From: Actinomortierella ambigua
Lineage: Eukaryota > Mortierellomycota > Mortierellomycetes > Mortierellales > Mortierellaceae
Reading direction: 5' to 3'
DNA length: 41,437 nt
NCBI GenBank assembly: GCA_016098155.1
Contig: JAAAJB010000317.1
Location: forward strand, 1-41,437
The notes under the pieces were generated by a model that was given only the letters and a program-made list of their open reading frames with translations, had not been told where the DNA came from and made no database searches. Shown here piece after piece: positions 10,850-21,710 of the stretch. The translations under genes were made by a program, and so were the position numbers. Every line of letters starts with the position of its first letter. Within the stretch, counting starts at the first letter, position 1.

Positions 10850-13686
10850 TTAAGAACGACTCGACGCCTGCTTCTTCCTCTCCTTCTCCTCTACGAGCTC
10901 AGCAGGTGGTTGCATGGCAGCCTCGGCATAGTCCGGCGGCGGGCCATCGTACTCAACGTTGGGGTCTGCCGTAGAGGACTGGAAACCAACAGCAGCAGCC
11001 GCATCGTCATCGTTGTCGTATCCGGCAGGGAATCGGAATCCTGGCTCGGCTGGCGGTAGGACTGCATGTGGGTTGCGACGGATGGGCGCTTTATTGCCAC
11101 CAGTGCCCGGGGTGGGCGATGTCGACTTTGGAGGAGGCGGTGGTGGCGGTGGTGAGGACGAGGTCGACGATGTGGTAGTGCTCGGGTGAATACCAGGGAA
11201 TGAAACCGAGATGGGTTGTGAGTGGCGTTTGGGTGACGACGAGGTTGAGCTCGACGTATCCCCGGCACCCTGAGGGTTGGGCGAGTGGGACGGCTGGATG
11301 ACGGGAATAGGCATCGGCATTGGCATTGGAACGGGCATATTCACCTGGAGAGGGATAGGCATCTGGGTTGGGAGTGGCTGGTGCAGCTGAGTTGGGTTCA
11401 TTGGCGGGTACATGGGCGGAATCACAGTTTGCTGCGCCGACTGGTTGTTGCCTGCACCAAACGGCGTCATCAGTGGATGGGGCGCGTAGCTCCCTCCTGA
11501 CATGGGCCGTGGCTTGGGTAAAGCTGGCGTTGGCGAGATTCTTCCAGTGTCTCCAGGATGGTGCTGTTGGTATTGGTGATGGTGCTGCTGTTGTTGCCGA
11601 TGGTAGAACGGCTGTTGCTGAAGCTGTGGGTATGGAACATGGGCAGGAGGGTGGTGATGAGCTCCTAGACCGGGCGAGAGCCTAGCGGCAAGAGGAGGCG
11701 ATGTCGCCACATGGGTTGCACTCAAAGCTGGCGAGGAAGTCGCTGAGGGCGGATTGGAAACAGCTGAATGGTGCGTGGGCGTGTAGGTAGTGTGCGGCTT
11801 GTATGTGGATTGAGGCACAAAGGGGCTGGGCTTTGGTGGTGGTGGAGGCGATGTGGACTGATCTTTCTCCGGTGGTGGTGGTGGTGGTTGATCTGACTCC
11901 TTCACCTGTTCTTTGTCGTGTGGCCTCTCCTTTTCTTCGCTCTCTGTTGGCTCGGCGGGGATGTCCTCCTGGCGAGGCTCCGAGGTGTCCGACATACTCT
12001 TGCCTGTATCAGCGTCCTTCTCTAAAGTGGGGGTATTGGCAGCAACGGAAATGGAAAGTATCGAGGTCTTTGGAACAGCTGGGCTGTCGTCCAGGTCGGG
12101 AGTAGGTGGAATCTCTTGGATCATGCTGACTGCTGGAACGCCGTCAACATAGGTGACAGTGGTGATGCTGGATGAAATACTGTTCCGAGGCGAATCTGGC
12201 AGAGCAGCAGACGCTGTTGCAGGTGGGGAAACAAGCGATGACGATGACGAGTTGCGATTGTGAGCCTGCTTCAGCTTATCCATGGAAATGATCGATGTTG
12301 GGCTCGAAAGCGATGGCGGCGCCTGGAGGTCGAACCAATCCGAGTCAGTCTTGACTGCCAGCTCCTTGAGCAGTGCATCCGCGGCCTCCTTGTTATCCTT
12401 CGGAAAGTCTCCAAGATCGATAGGCTGAATCTCCACATTTGGCGCATACATTTTCCAGTTTTTCAGCGAATCCATGCAGGCCTTCACGGCGCACGCTGTC
12501 TTGGCAGCGCCTGTTTGAAAAACGATTGCAAAGAACAAACAGCCACAAGTTAGCGGAGAACAGAACCATAAAATGGCATGAGGGCTATTCGCTCTCAAAA
12601 AAACAAAGTCGCACAAAAGCAATTAGCCAACTTACCATCATAGGCTGCAAACCGTTCGTCTGCATGGACCCCGGCCTGGGTTGGGGTAGCATCGAGATAT
12701 GACATGACCTCTTTGCCATAGTGAGCAATCACAATCAGACCTTTGCCAAGTTCCTCAAGGGCTGCAAGCTGATTTAATGCAGCCTTTTTCAGGTTCTTGC
12801 GCTTCATGTCCTCTAGGTCGTTTTCAACAGACATGGTCTCCTTTCGCAGTAGCTTCATTTCCTGTTGAACATCCTCTTTGGGAGCAACGACCAGCTTCTC
12901 TTGTAGATCAAGCCTTTTCTTGCGCGTGTCGTAGTTGCCGTCCTCTGCGACGCGAATCTCTTTGAACAACTCGCGTGATTCGGCAAGCCTGTCCGCATAA
13001 CCTCGCTCGAGGTTTGTCGCCCTTTGAATCAACATTGCCAACTTGGCCGTTATGTCAGCAATATCCGCGCCTTCTCCTGAGCCCCAAATAGCCAAGTGTT
13101 TAGCAGCTAATCATATGATGCACCAGTGGCAGTTTCCAAAAAAAAAAAAAGAGTGAGAAGTGAAGAGAGATGAGTACAGTGTGTCTTTGGGGTGGTGGCC
13201 AAGGTCACAAGGGGTGGTTGGAGATTGGATAAAAATAGCTAGTCCCGAAAGTTGAAGCAGAGGTCACGAAAAGTGTTGTTTGCTGGCGTACCGGTCCTCG
13301 GTAACATTAGGTCATCCAAGAGTGGCTCTCTCCTCGTACCCTTCCCCACCCCAAGTAATCGCAATGGCTGCTGACAAAGGCATCACTCCTGTCCAAAGCC
13401 GACTCACCTTCATCCTTCTCAAAGGTGGCCCTCTTTGTGCTAGTGAGGACATTCTTTTGCTCCTGAATAAGGATACGAAGAGATGCTGTCAGGCCACTGA
13501 GTGGGCTAACGGTATCGATGCCACGCCGAATACCATGTACCAGCTAGAAAGGACAATGCAGACAACAAGTTTTTTTTTGTGAGTAATATTATTATCAGCA
13601 ATGTTGACGAACTCGCATAGAGAAACGATAAGGTCGGGTGACCATACCTTGGTCATCGTCAAGCAGGGGTCAACAAGGTGTGACAT
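10850..13686 (-). CDS. Eisosome Pil1/Lsp1-type BAR protein with long disordered tail
   Basis: Four exons on the minus strand: 13686-13648, 13543-13408, 13106-12636 and 12510-10850. All junctions are GT-AG and in phase, giving 768 aa. Residues ~25-215 follow the PIL1 domain: LTASLRILIQEQKNVL, then WGSGEGADIADITAKLAMLI, a helical middle, and IAHYGKEVMSYLD..PT..FAAYDG. These are the same landmarks as yeast Pil1 (DVTDKLGVLI, YGK.LLELLDDSPVTPG, AYDG). Pil1/Lsp1 assemble under the plasma membrane into eisosomes, furrows that organise lipids and transporters. Residues ~240-768 are low complexity: Ser/Thr-rich, several polyproline runs that could bind SH3 domains, and His/Gln stretches. A C-terminal PPPDY (a PPxY motif that can recruit WW-domain ubiquitin ligases) ends the tail. 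The tail is much longer than in yeast Pil1 (about 340 aa in total). Confidence 0.85.
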
Positions 13687-15249
13687 TTTGCCAGAATGGT
13701 GTACAGAATCGAATGTGTGCTTGTGCTGATGAGTGTTGATTAAAAGTGAAATGGGAAGAATGGATAGGGAAGGGAAGGGAGACGAAGAGTAAAAAGCAAG
13801 ATTTGAAATCACACCAACAAAAAGTCAATGCGAGAGAGAGAGAGAGAGGAGACGTGGTTGGGGGAGGGGGAATCCTCTGCTCACACTTTCTAACCTTGTG
13901 GGGAGAACGATGTCATTTTAGCTTGTACGGAGTTTAAACTCTGTTGCAGAGAGCACCGCCACAGCTTTATGTCATGGTCTCGGAGGAAGTGGCCAAGGCT
14001 CGCATGGGGAAGGTGGAGTGACAGAGAGCATGGGGTAAGGCAAGAAGGGAGGATATGCAAAAGGAGGAAACCATGGCATGGATTGATTGAGGCGCCAGGT
14101 ACCATCACGCCGCACTTTTATTGGCTGGATTTTATGCCTAGCCGTTGTTCCTCTTCTTATCACTCGCTGCTCTCTCCTCTCTTAGATTGGTCGGTTGGAC
14201 ACTGTCCAGGCGTACGAAATACATCATAATCTCCCTCGTAACAGCGTCAACGGTTAAACTCTGGGATCAGGAAAAAAATGTTGCTAGCATGGTGTTTGTT
14301 TGTCACGAATAATGGATTCTCAGAACTGGGCTGTGTTTCCATATAGGACGACTAGTCGTCTCCATTGTAGTGGATGAGCCTCTTCGTACACACACACACA
14401 CAAGGAGAAAGAAACATGTATGCGAGTCTACACTTGCCGACGGGGACATGGCGTTTGGGCAAGAGGGTCGGTGCCATGTTTACGTATGTGGGCATTGATA
14501 GACGAGGTGCAAAGATACCCGAGTTGGAATAAACCGCTCACTTTACAGTCAACCACTCTGCATGCATAAAGCCCAAGAGGTGTGTCCAGAGGACCCGGGA
14601 CCATGGGAAAAAAATGTGTATTGCAACAATCCACAAGCTCGATCATTCCAAGGCGAGTCGAGTGTCACCAAATAGGAAAGAGAGGAAGGGTGCACGATAC
14701 CAACGGATGAAGATGCAACGTTACACCAGCGAGAGCGTCAAATAGCGCGCAAGAGCGAGCTATCCACAAATGCACAAACTAGGGGGATGATGGAAAAGGG
14801 TGCTTGCCGATTGCCGAGCTTGTCAAGGAGATGCAGCAGTGGCATTCTAATGTTGGAGGATGGTCCTCGGAAGTGATCGAGCTGGATGAGAATCACGCTA
14901 CGGTACGTAGAGAGTGTCGATCGGTGTGCTTATTGTTCCTTCTCCGTTTATACGTTTTTCCAGGACAGGCAGGAAAACAGACTCAGAGAGAAGCCACCTC
15001 TGTGGCCCCTTTACTACTTTGCTCTTTTTTTTTCCCATCTCATTACTCTCTTCTCTTCTCTCTCTTTCTCTCTCTCTCCCTCTCCTTCTACTGCACTCCT
15101 CTTATAGCATCGAACTCGCAGACCTTTCTTGGTTTTCCAACCTCCTCTTTCCTCCACGTCCCACACACACACATCACTAAAACATACACCCTGAAAAAAC
15201 AAACTCTAAAAGCACATACACTCAACACCCACCCACAAACATATACACC
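13687..15249. other. 1.5-kb intergenic region between Pil1-like and P450 genes
   Basis: The genes on either side are divergent, so both promoters lie here. Landmarks are a GA repeat at 13831-13849, a CA repeat near 14388-14402, and a reverse CCAAT (ATTGG) near 14120. A CT-rich tract at about 15046-15092 leads into the P450 leader. A short frame near 14805-14900 (IAELVKEMQQWHSNVGGW) ends at a GTACGT donor-like site and could be an upstream untranslated or orphan exon. I cannot support a gene. Confidence 0.45.
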
Positions 15250-17570
15250 ATGTTGATGTTGACTATGACAGCCGTGGGTCTCAAGAGATTCTTGGAGAGA
15301 GTTATGAATAAAAAGAACCGCTCGCCCCTCGAGTATGTCACCCTGAGTGTCCTTGCTCTGCTCGTTGGGGCCATTCTCAAGTACCCCAACCGAGCCATTG
15401 GTACTCACGATCGCCCTGATCTGAAAGGAGAAAGAGGCCTACCCCTCATTGGTAACCTCATTTCGTTTATTCGCTCTGGTCGCGACCCGCTTGGATACCG
15501 CCTCGAAGCCTTCCGCAAGTATGGCCCTGTCAAGTAAGTCTCCCTTTCTCTTTTCCCAATACCTTTTCCCGATTGATCACTTTCCTCCTACTTCCCTCCC
15601 CCATCCCTTTTCACTGCCTCCCTGTTTCTCGCAAGTCTGTTATTAACCACCTCGTTTCTCCCTACCCCCCCCCTCCCTCTCTCTCTCTCTCCCAGCACTC
15701 TGACCGTGCCCATTTTCGGTCGATTCATCTTTGTCAATACGCCTGAGCATATGCAGTATCTCCTGAAGGACAACTTTGAAAACTATATCAAGGGCAGTAC
15801 ATTCCAGCGACGTTTGATTGACCTGTTGGGTCGCGGCATCTTTATTGTGTGAGTCTATCAACGACGTCTGTAAAAAAAAAAAAAAGGAAAAAAAAAAACA
15901 AAAACAAAAACAAAAACAAAAACTTTAACTATATCTCCGTGAGCTTGACCTCCCACTGCTGGTGGCTAAGAACGCTGGTATTGTGTTGGGCACGTCGCCA
16001 CTCATACAAACAACTTTTGTTCCTTTTCCTTGCATTCCATGGGGAAAACGCAGTAATGGCACACAGTGGAAAATCCACCGCAAGACAGCCTCCAACATTT
16101 TTACCACCCGCCTCTACCGTGACCTGGTCCAGGGTGCCTTCAAGGCGACGGCTGCCGATCTGAGCGATGCCTTGGACAAGACCGTCGACCGCGGTACATA
16201 CATTGATCTACAAAACGAATTTCTAAAGGTATGAAAAACCAAACAAAAAGCCGAGGGATAAATGTGAAACCTCCGGCAATTAAAATCACCCTATTCCACA
16301 GATGTACTCTCTACGAAAAACCATCTCCCCTCCCCACCCTTCACAAAAAAGGAAAAGTTTGCTCACACGCACTATCTGTACAAAAAACTAGCTTACCCTC
16401 GATGCTTTTGGACGATTGACATTTGGCCTCGACTTTCAAGCTCTCAAGACAGAGGGCCACAACGAGTTTGGTGACGCCTACGATTACATGACCAATCACA
16501 TCGAAAGCCGTGCGACCAACCCGTTCTGGCGTCTCACAGAAATGCTCAGGCCTGGCAAGCGTAGGGAGATTAGGACCGCCATCGCAACCGTCGACCGCTA
16601 TGCCATGAAGGCCATTGAAGCCCGCCGTGCCGAGACGCCGGAGCAGAGCGAGTCCCGCCCGCGAGATCTTTTGGACCATTTTATCAAGTATCAGGTATGA
16701 GAGTCAGCTGCAAGCACGTGCTCGTCAAAGATGTGTGATGTCCATGCCCCTGTGGGAAACTAACTCCCGCTCCCTCTCCCCCCCCCCTTTCTTTTGTACA
16801 ACTATCACGCTTAGTACGAGGATGGTTCTATGCTGACAGACGTCGAGCTGCGGGATGTCTTTGTCAACTTTATGATTGCTGGCCGAGACACCACGGCTCA
16901 AACGCTCTCTTGGATGTTCTACATGCTCTTGATCCACCCAGACGTGCTGGCCAAGCTGCGCGAAGAGATGGAGATTGTCTTCCCTGGAGGCTCGTCGGAC
17001 AATTTCAAGTACGAGACGTTTGCGAACGAGCTCCCTTACAGCAAGGCCGTCTTTTACGAAACCGTCCGCCTGTATCCAGCAGTCCCCAAGAATGCCAAGT
17101 ACGTTGTCGAAGACGATGTGCTGCCCTGTGGAACACCGGTGCACAAGGGCGATCTGGTCGGATTCAGCAACTTTTGCATGGCCCGCAATACGGACGTCTG
17201 GGGACCCGACGCTGCCGTGTACCGACCGGAGCGCTGGCTCGACATGCCATCGCCAGAGACTGTTGCTGGTGCAAATGCGGATGCGAGTGCTCAAAAGGCC
17301 AATAAGAGCCCCTTTGGCAAGTTTCGAAACGAGTCAACCTTCAAGTTTCCCAACTTTAATGCGGGCCCACGTATCTGCCTCGGCCAGACCTTTGCCACGC
17401 TGGAGGCTTTGGTCACGACAGTGTACTTGCTGCAGCGATTCGATTTCCACATGGCGCCCAATCAGCCGATTCCGGTTCCCAAGCCAGCGGTGACAATGCC
17501 TATGAGGGATCCTTTCATGGTTGGCGTGACGCGTCGACAGCGCGATGCGACCGCTCTTGTTGATGTTTAG
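15250..17570 (+). CDS. Cytochrome P450, CYP52/CYP86/CYP704-like fatty-acid hydroxylase type
   Basis: Five exons: 15250-15533, 15696-15848, 16054-16228, 16392-16694 and 16815-17570. All junctions are in phase, giving 556 aa. The N-terminus has a membrane anchor (about residues 25-45, YVTLSVLALLVGAIL) and the GERGLPLIGN hinge. GRGIFIVNGTQWKIHRK is the C-helix region with the WxxxR-like motif. AGRDTT (about residue 327) is the I-helix oxygen-activation site, ETVR (about 387) the ExxR of the K helix, and PERW follows. FNAGPRICLG holds the heme-ligand Cys (about 493). This heme signature and the I-helix resemble clan CYP52/86/94 fatty-acid omega-hydroxylases, so an ER-bound fatty-acid hydroxylase is likely, but substrate is inference. 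The start has a good context (ACCATG). Intron 2 contains a CAAAAA repeat near 15900. Confidence 0.93.
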
Positions 17571-17819
17571 GGTGATAATTGATAGTACTTTTCATCCTTC
17601 TTCGTTTGTTTTTTTTTTCATACTGAAAAACATGCAATACCGTTGTGAAAAAAGAGGCTGTTGTGACTTAACGACGAGAAGCAAAAGCGTTGGAGCATGG
17701 TTAGAAATGTTTTGTGGATTTGCGGGGGAGGCCATGTACACTTTTTTTTTTTTTTTTTTGGTGGTCTCGCTTTTCCTCTCAATTCTATTCATTGAGTTTA
17801 TGTTCAGCCAATACTAGTA

Positions 17820-18140
17820 GAAAGAATTTGGCTAACACAACAGTTAAGCAATCAGGTCTAGCTTGTAGACTAAACTCAGGCACGATATCGGCGCAGTATC
17901 GAGCCAGATGCCTTACGACTCTGAGGACGAGTCAAATGTTCAGTGCGAAATCTTTATGGAAAAGGATAGCAGCTCTTTCCATAGAATATGAGCTTCTAGA
18001 AATTGTGTGGGCCTATCATCATTTCCACTACACAATGCATCTACGGCAGACACTCTACTCTCTTTACAGGCCCCTGGCCCTTGATCTACATCAGGCCTTG
18101 CAGCTTTTCTCCGTGGTAAACGACAGTGTGAATGCCAGAT
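17820..18140 (+). pseudogene. Retroelement RNase H-like remnant
   Basis: One frame reads ..IEYELLEIVWAYHHFHYTMH.. followed by LYSLYRPLA. This resembles the RNase H segment of Ty3/gypsy polyproteins (E.ELLAIVWA...F..YL.G...YTDH.PL). No start, protease, reverse transcriptase or integrase can be seen nearby, and no terminal repeats were found. It would be a short decayed fragment. An unrelated short open frame is also possible. Confidence 0.4.
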
Positions 18141-18149
18141 TTAGAGACC

Positions 18150-18911
18150 GTCATCGGTCACCACAACGGCACGGAAGATGGTCGGCTGTACCTGGTAAAA
18201 TGAAAAAATCCTACAATACCGCGCAAATCTCAGTGAGAACCGCTGAACTCTCATTGTCTTCACATCTTATCACGGAGCGCCGCATAACTGTCTGAATCCA
18301 CTTGGGCTGCAGATCTCCGGAGCGCTTTCTGTTCGTTACGCGAAACACCGTAGCCTTTCTGTCACAAAATTTGGATCCCATACGCCACAAATGCCTCCCA
18401 TATGTTACTTTCCCCCAATGCCAAAGCATCGGGTGCCCGAACTGGCGCCTCCAATTTTTTTTTACATGTTCGCAATATCCCATATTTTCTTGCATTTGTA
18501 CAGGAACGGTCACTCCCATTATTGGTTTTCTTTGTTTTTTATGCTACTGTTCAAAACAGAGGCTCTGGAGTAGGATTCACCAGTGAATGGCTCAATTTGA
18601 CAGGGACAATGCTAATGAGTTTTGCAATGCAAGGAGAGCACCTTAACGTACAAAAAAAAGCCCGCTGGTCTATTTTTCCTAAGCGGCAAAGGTCCATCTC
18701 TCATGCAGTTTTCGAGTTCTCCCGCAAAAAGGATAGCCTAAATAATTGGAATCCGAGCAATGGGATCTCGCACAAAAGTGTGCCACGACGCTTCAATCAA
18801 TCATCACTCTCCTCCACATTCTTTTTTGCAGTGTAAGCTATTTCACAACACCTACCTATTAGCTCTGGTGGACACCGCCATCCGTTCATTCACTCTTCCT
18901 CGGTGAATTCT
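18150..18911. other. Unassigned AT-leaning sequence after retroelement remnant
   Basis: Open frames of up to ~145 codons exist on both strands (for example minus 18519-18211, rich in Arg, Trp and Cys/His), but none has introns, start context or a family I recognise. Probably further decayed mobile-element DNA. Confidence 0.3.
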
Positions 18912-19075
18912 GCTCAGCGAATCCTGTTTAGTACGCGGCAGGGAGGCGGCAAGGAGGCCAGAAGGTGAACGCCCGTTTTCATTTTGTTCGGCTCTTTCTC
19001 AGCGAATCTTGTTCAGCGAGCCTTGTTTAGTACGTGGCAGGGAGGCGGCAGGGAGGCGGCAGGGAGGCAGAAAGA
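18912..19075. repeat. Two-copy direct repeat ending in GGCAGGGAGGC array
   Basis: A block starting CTCAGCGAATC, then TTTAGTACG, then GGCAGGGAGGC occurs at 18912-18962 and again at 18999-19075. In the second copy the 11-mer GGCAGGGAGGC is tandemly repeated three times and a second CAGCGA-type segment is inserted. It may be a fragment of a mobile element or minisatellite. Confidence 0.75.
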
Positions 19076-19539
19076 GGAGCATGTTTCTTTTCATCACTCA
19101 CTCTGGAGGAAATGTTTGTTTTTATGAAGCGTGTAGCTAACCATTGTCCTTTTTTTTTTGTTGGAACATCAAACTCAATAGGTTGAGAAGACAGCCATGA
19201 ATCCAAGCAAAAGTGCTCTGCGACGACGACATTGTCAGCCTAGACACATGTGTTCCATCCCATAAGCACGCTCTTGACTGATTTAATGGAAAGGTGAGGT
19301 TGTCACCTCTCCTGACTTTGTGCACAGATTCAGCTATCGGTCCGAGCAAGACGCCCATCAAAACACCGTGCTTTGCGGCTTTTGGTCAGCAAGTCACTTC
19401 GGTTGTAGAAGGGACCGACTTGGAGACATTCCAGGAGTTCCGCACTGGAGCTGTATTTTTTTTTAGCTCTTGACAGGGTCGCTGACTTGACGTAGGATTC
19501 GGAATTCTCGCTGTGTCTGGATAAGGATATTATGGCTAA

Positions 19540-19950
19540 TTATTGCAAGACGAGTTGACCCGTCTCCAGACATTTACGAGCAATGGCCAACTTTGTTGCC
19601 TATGTTAAATCGCGTCTTTCGCTCCAACGGCTACGATGAGGTCGCAAAGGCAGTCCGATCGGAAGATAATATGCAAGATCTAGTCTCAGCGTACTTGTTC
19701 TTGATTGTGATGGCCAAGTAAGTTAACACAGGTATCACTCTGTTGGTACTTCGTCTTGTGTCCTACCTCCTCTCATTCTTTTTTGTTTAACCTTTCCATT
19801 CTCAGCTACCACTACTTCACTTTCAGAAACGAGATTCCTGAAGCTATCAATGAGCGCAAGGGTTTTCCGGGCCTGACGTGGGTGTTTCTGCAGACTCCCT
19901 TGGACGATGTATTATCCGTCGGGCCAGAACCATATATGTGTACTCTCTTT
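19540..19950 (+). pseudogene. Orphan exon pair of an unrecognised gene
   Basis: Exon-like segment 1 ends at 19718. It encodes ..DPSPDIYEQWPTLLPM.. through ..SAYLFLIVMAK and meets a perfect GTAAGT donor. Segment 2 follows an acceptor TTTCAG at about 19828 and reads NEIPEAINERKGFPGLTW in phase (AA+A makes Lys). The two join smoothly, which is what a real intron looks like. Upstream the frame is closed (TGA near 19490) with no start codon, and downstream it runs into A-rich sequence without a clear end. I do not recognise the family. It is either a fragment of a broken gene or the middle of a gene whose other exons I missed. Confidence 0.35.
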
Positions 19951-20450
19951 TATTCGCGAAAATCCAGAAAAAAAAACAAATAAATTCCAGCTCTGTCCTG
20001 CAAAAGTGCTCTTCATCTTTCTACAGGTGAGCCAGACAACAGCAAAGGAAAAAAGGAAAGAAAAAAAGGTGGGTCTACCGCAGGGATGACGAAGGGTGGG
20101 AACTATGATGGTCCTGGTCCTAGGATAAAAGGCTTGAGTCTTCATGATCTTCGACTCTGTCTACTATTATGCGCGTTGAATTATTTCCTTACCGCCGCCA
20201 TGCTGAAGGGAGGGAAATAAGAGTAGTGGCGAAGGAAAAACTATATCAAGCTCTCACCACTAGTCAGTATCAGTTATTTGGGATTTATCACTATGCATCA
20301 GGTGTGGTGATAAACAGATTGGCCTCATCTTCACAAAACCCACTGCCAAATCGACATCTACAGGACCCTGTAAAAGATAGATCAACTGGTCTGCCCGAAC
20401 GCTCTTTTTTTTTTTTTTTTTTTTTTTTTCCAAATATACGTGCTTGAGAG

Positions 20451-20612
20451 TAGGGACTCTCAAACGTTTGACGAGTCAAAGGTTTGGCTTGGTACAAGTT
20501 TGAATGTAGATTGTCATCAAACATTGTCAAACGTTTGGCAAAGTTTGTTCGATGTTTGAGTATTGTTTGGCAACTTGATTGACTCCTTGTGGCAAACGTT
20601 TGACGCTATGTT
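20451..20612. repeat. Candidate hAT transposon end with subterminal palindromes
   Basis: The palindrome CAAACGTTTG occurs at 20461-20470, 20528-20537 and 20593-20602, about 66 bases apart. Degenerate copies (CAAAGGTTTGG, CAAACATTG, GATGTTTGAG) lie between. The block begins TAGGGACTCTCAAACG at 20451; TAGGG/CAGGG is a usual start of hAT terminal inverted repeats. Clustered short motifs near the ends are known hAT transposase-binding sites. The 8 bp before it (CTTGAGAG, 20443-20450) would be the target duplication, but I could not find the opposite end. It sits on the 3' side of the broken hAT transposase. Confidence 0.5.
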
Positions 20613-20948
20613 TGAGATAAACATGTCGGGTGTTAGCAGTGCGAGACGTTTCATTTATGTCATTGAGGGGTCATTAGTGAGTCTGGAGCACTACTACTGT
20701 AGTCGCGAAGAGTAGCAGTGTTATTCCAGTAGTGCTTTCCACGCTGGCATCATAGTGTTTGTAGTATATTTTATTGTCCATCTCAACTTCTTTTTTTTTT
20801 TTTTTTGGGTTGTTCGCAATCGTTGTGGGCCAAATAAGTGAGGGCTTTTTCAGGGGTATCCCAGCGAGGCACAAGATTATTTTCCAAACAATATGAGTTC
20901 ACATTAAAAAATCTGAAAGGCACAGAATATCTGCTTTATATATTTATT

Positions 20949-21530
20949 TTATACACATCCGCTATGTCTACACCATGAGCCTAGAAGCATGAGATCCTTC
21001 AGACGACCTGCGCTAAGCCTATTCCTAGTATAAGGAATAAAAGCGCGAGTTGGTAAACGCACGCTCTGAAGGAGCCGATGTGGCCGGGATGCAGAAATAG
21101 TCGCGTGCCATTCTCCGGATGTCCTTGTACTCGTCATCGCCTGACTTCCAGTAATCCAGCGGGGCAATGGCTACTCTATCGCCCTCCACAAAACTATCCA
21201 GCTGATCGGCAATCCTCCTTTTTTTCATTCTGCCGCTAGCACTGACGAGGTCGAGCAGTTGCGAGTTCATGTCGTCCTCGCTGTCGTAATCCTCGTGCCT
21301 CCTCATGTGCTCAGCGACATTCGACTGAGGCTCGACAGCTTCGCTCGTCGGCTTGTAGTGAGCCCACACGCCGCGTACGGCAGCCCTTGCCGCATCCCTG
21401 TGCTCATCCTATGCAGGATCATTCCAGTAGCTGAATCGCATCAAGGGGCGCAACGCCGTCACTACCGCGTAGACTGGCGAGTCGTCGGTTTTACCGCAGT
21501 CATAATATATATCTAGGACTGGAAGCATGC
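20949..21530 (-). pseudogene. hAT-family transposase, C-terminal part, broken
   Basis: The minus-strand frame contains KTDDSPVYAVVTAL and, further on, LDYWKSGDDEYKDIRRMARD then FCIPATSAPSERAF. This is the hAT C-terminal dimerisation signature (IPATSAPSER.F). Two lesions are visible. An in-frame TAG at 21409-21411 comes after ..SYWNDPA, with the frame continuing in the same register. A frameshift near 21030-21045 follows, after which the expected ending (TRNRLSAGRLKDLMLLGSW) resumes in another frame down to 20949. The N-terminal half, including BED and catalytic regions, is missing; upstream the frame runs into poly(A) and the assembly gap. It is non-functional as assembled. Confidence 0.8.
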
Positions 21531-21567
21531 GGCACCGGCGGCAGTCAGGGCAAAAAAAAAAAAAAAA

Positions 21568-21577
21568 NNNNNNNNNN
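21568..21577. other. Assembly gap, ten N
   Basis: Ten undetermined bases follow a poly(A) run of 15. True gap length is unknown; the N-terminal part of the hAT transposase may be lost here. Confidence 0.99.
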
Positions 21578-21710
21578 CATGAATGATAATCGAGTTGGAC
21601 TGTATGCCCAGCATACCAGCGATTTGTGAGTGCCATAAACATACACGGTGCTTTCATTTTTGTATTTAGTGGTTGGCTGGGCATACAGTCCAACTCGATT
21701 ATCATTCATG
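21578..21710. repeat. Perfect 35-bp inverted repeat, 63-bp loop
   Basis: The left arm 21578-21612 is exactly the reverse complement of the right arm 21676-21710. The left arm begins at the first base after the N run. It could be a small fold-back element or an assembly/read artefact at a scaffold join. Confidence 0.9.

Noticed and set aside
14428..14646. Possible C2H2 zinc finger in a minus-strand frame (CRVVDC...HIRKH)
   Set aside because: Spacing between the second Cys and first His is about 18 residues instead of about 12, and no conserved hydrophobics are present.
18211..18519. 102-codon minus-strand frame rich in Arg/Trp/Cys
   Set aside because: No family recognised, no introns or start context, and it overlaps other open frames in decayed DNA.
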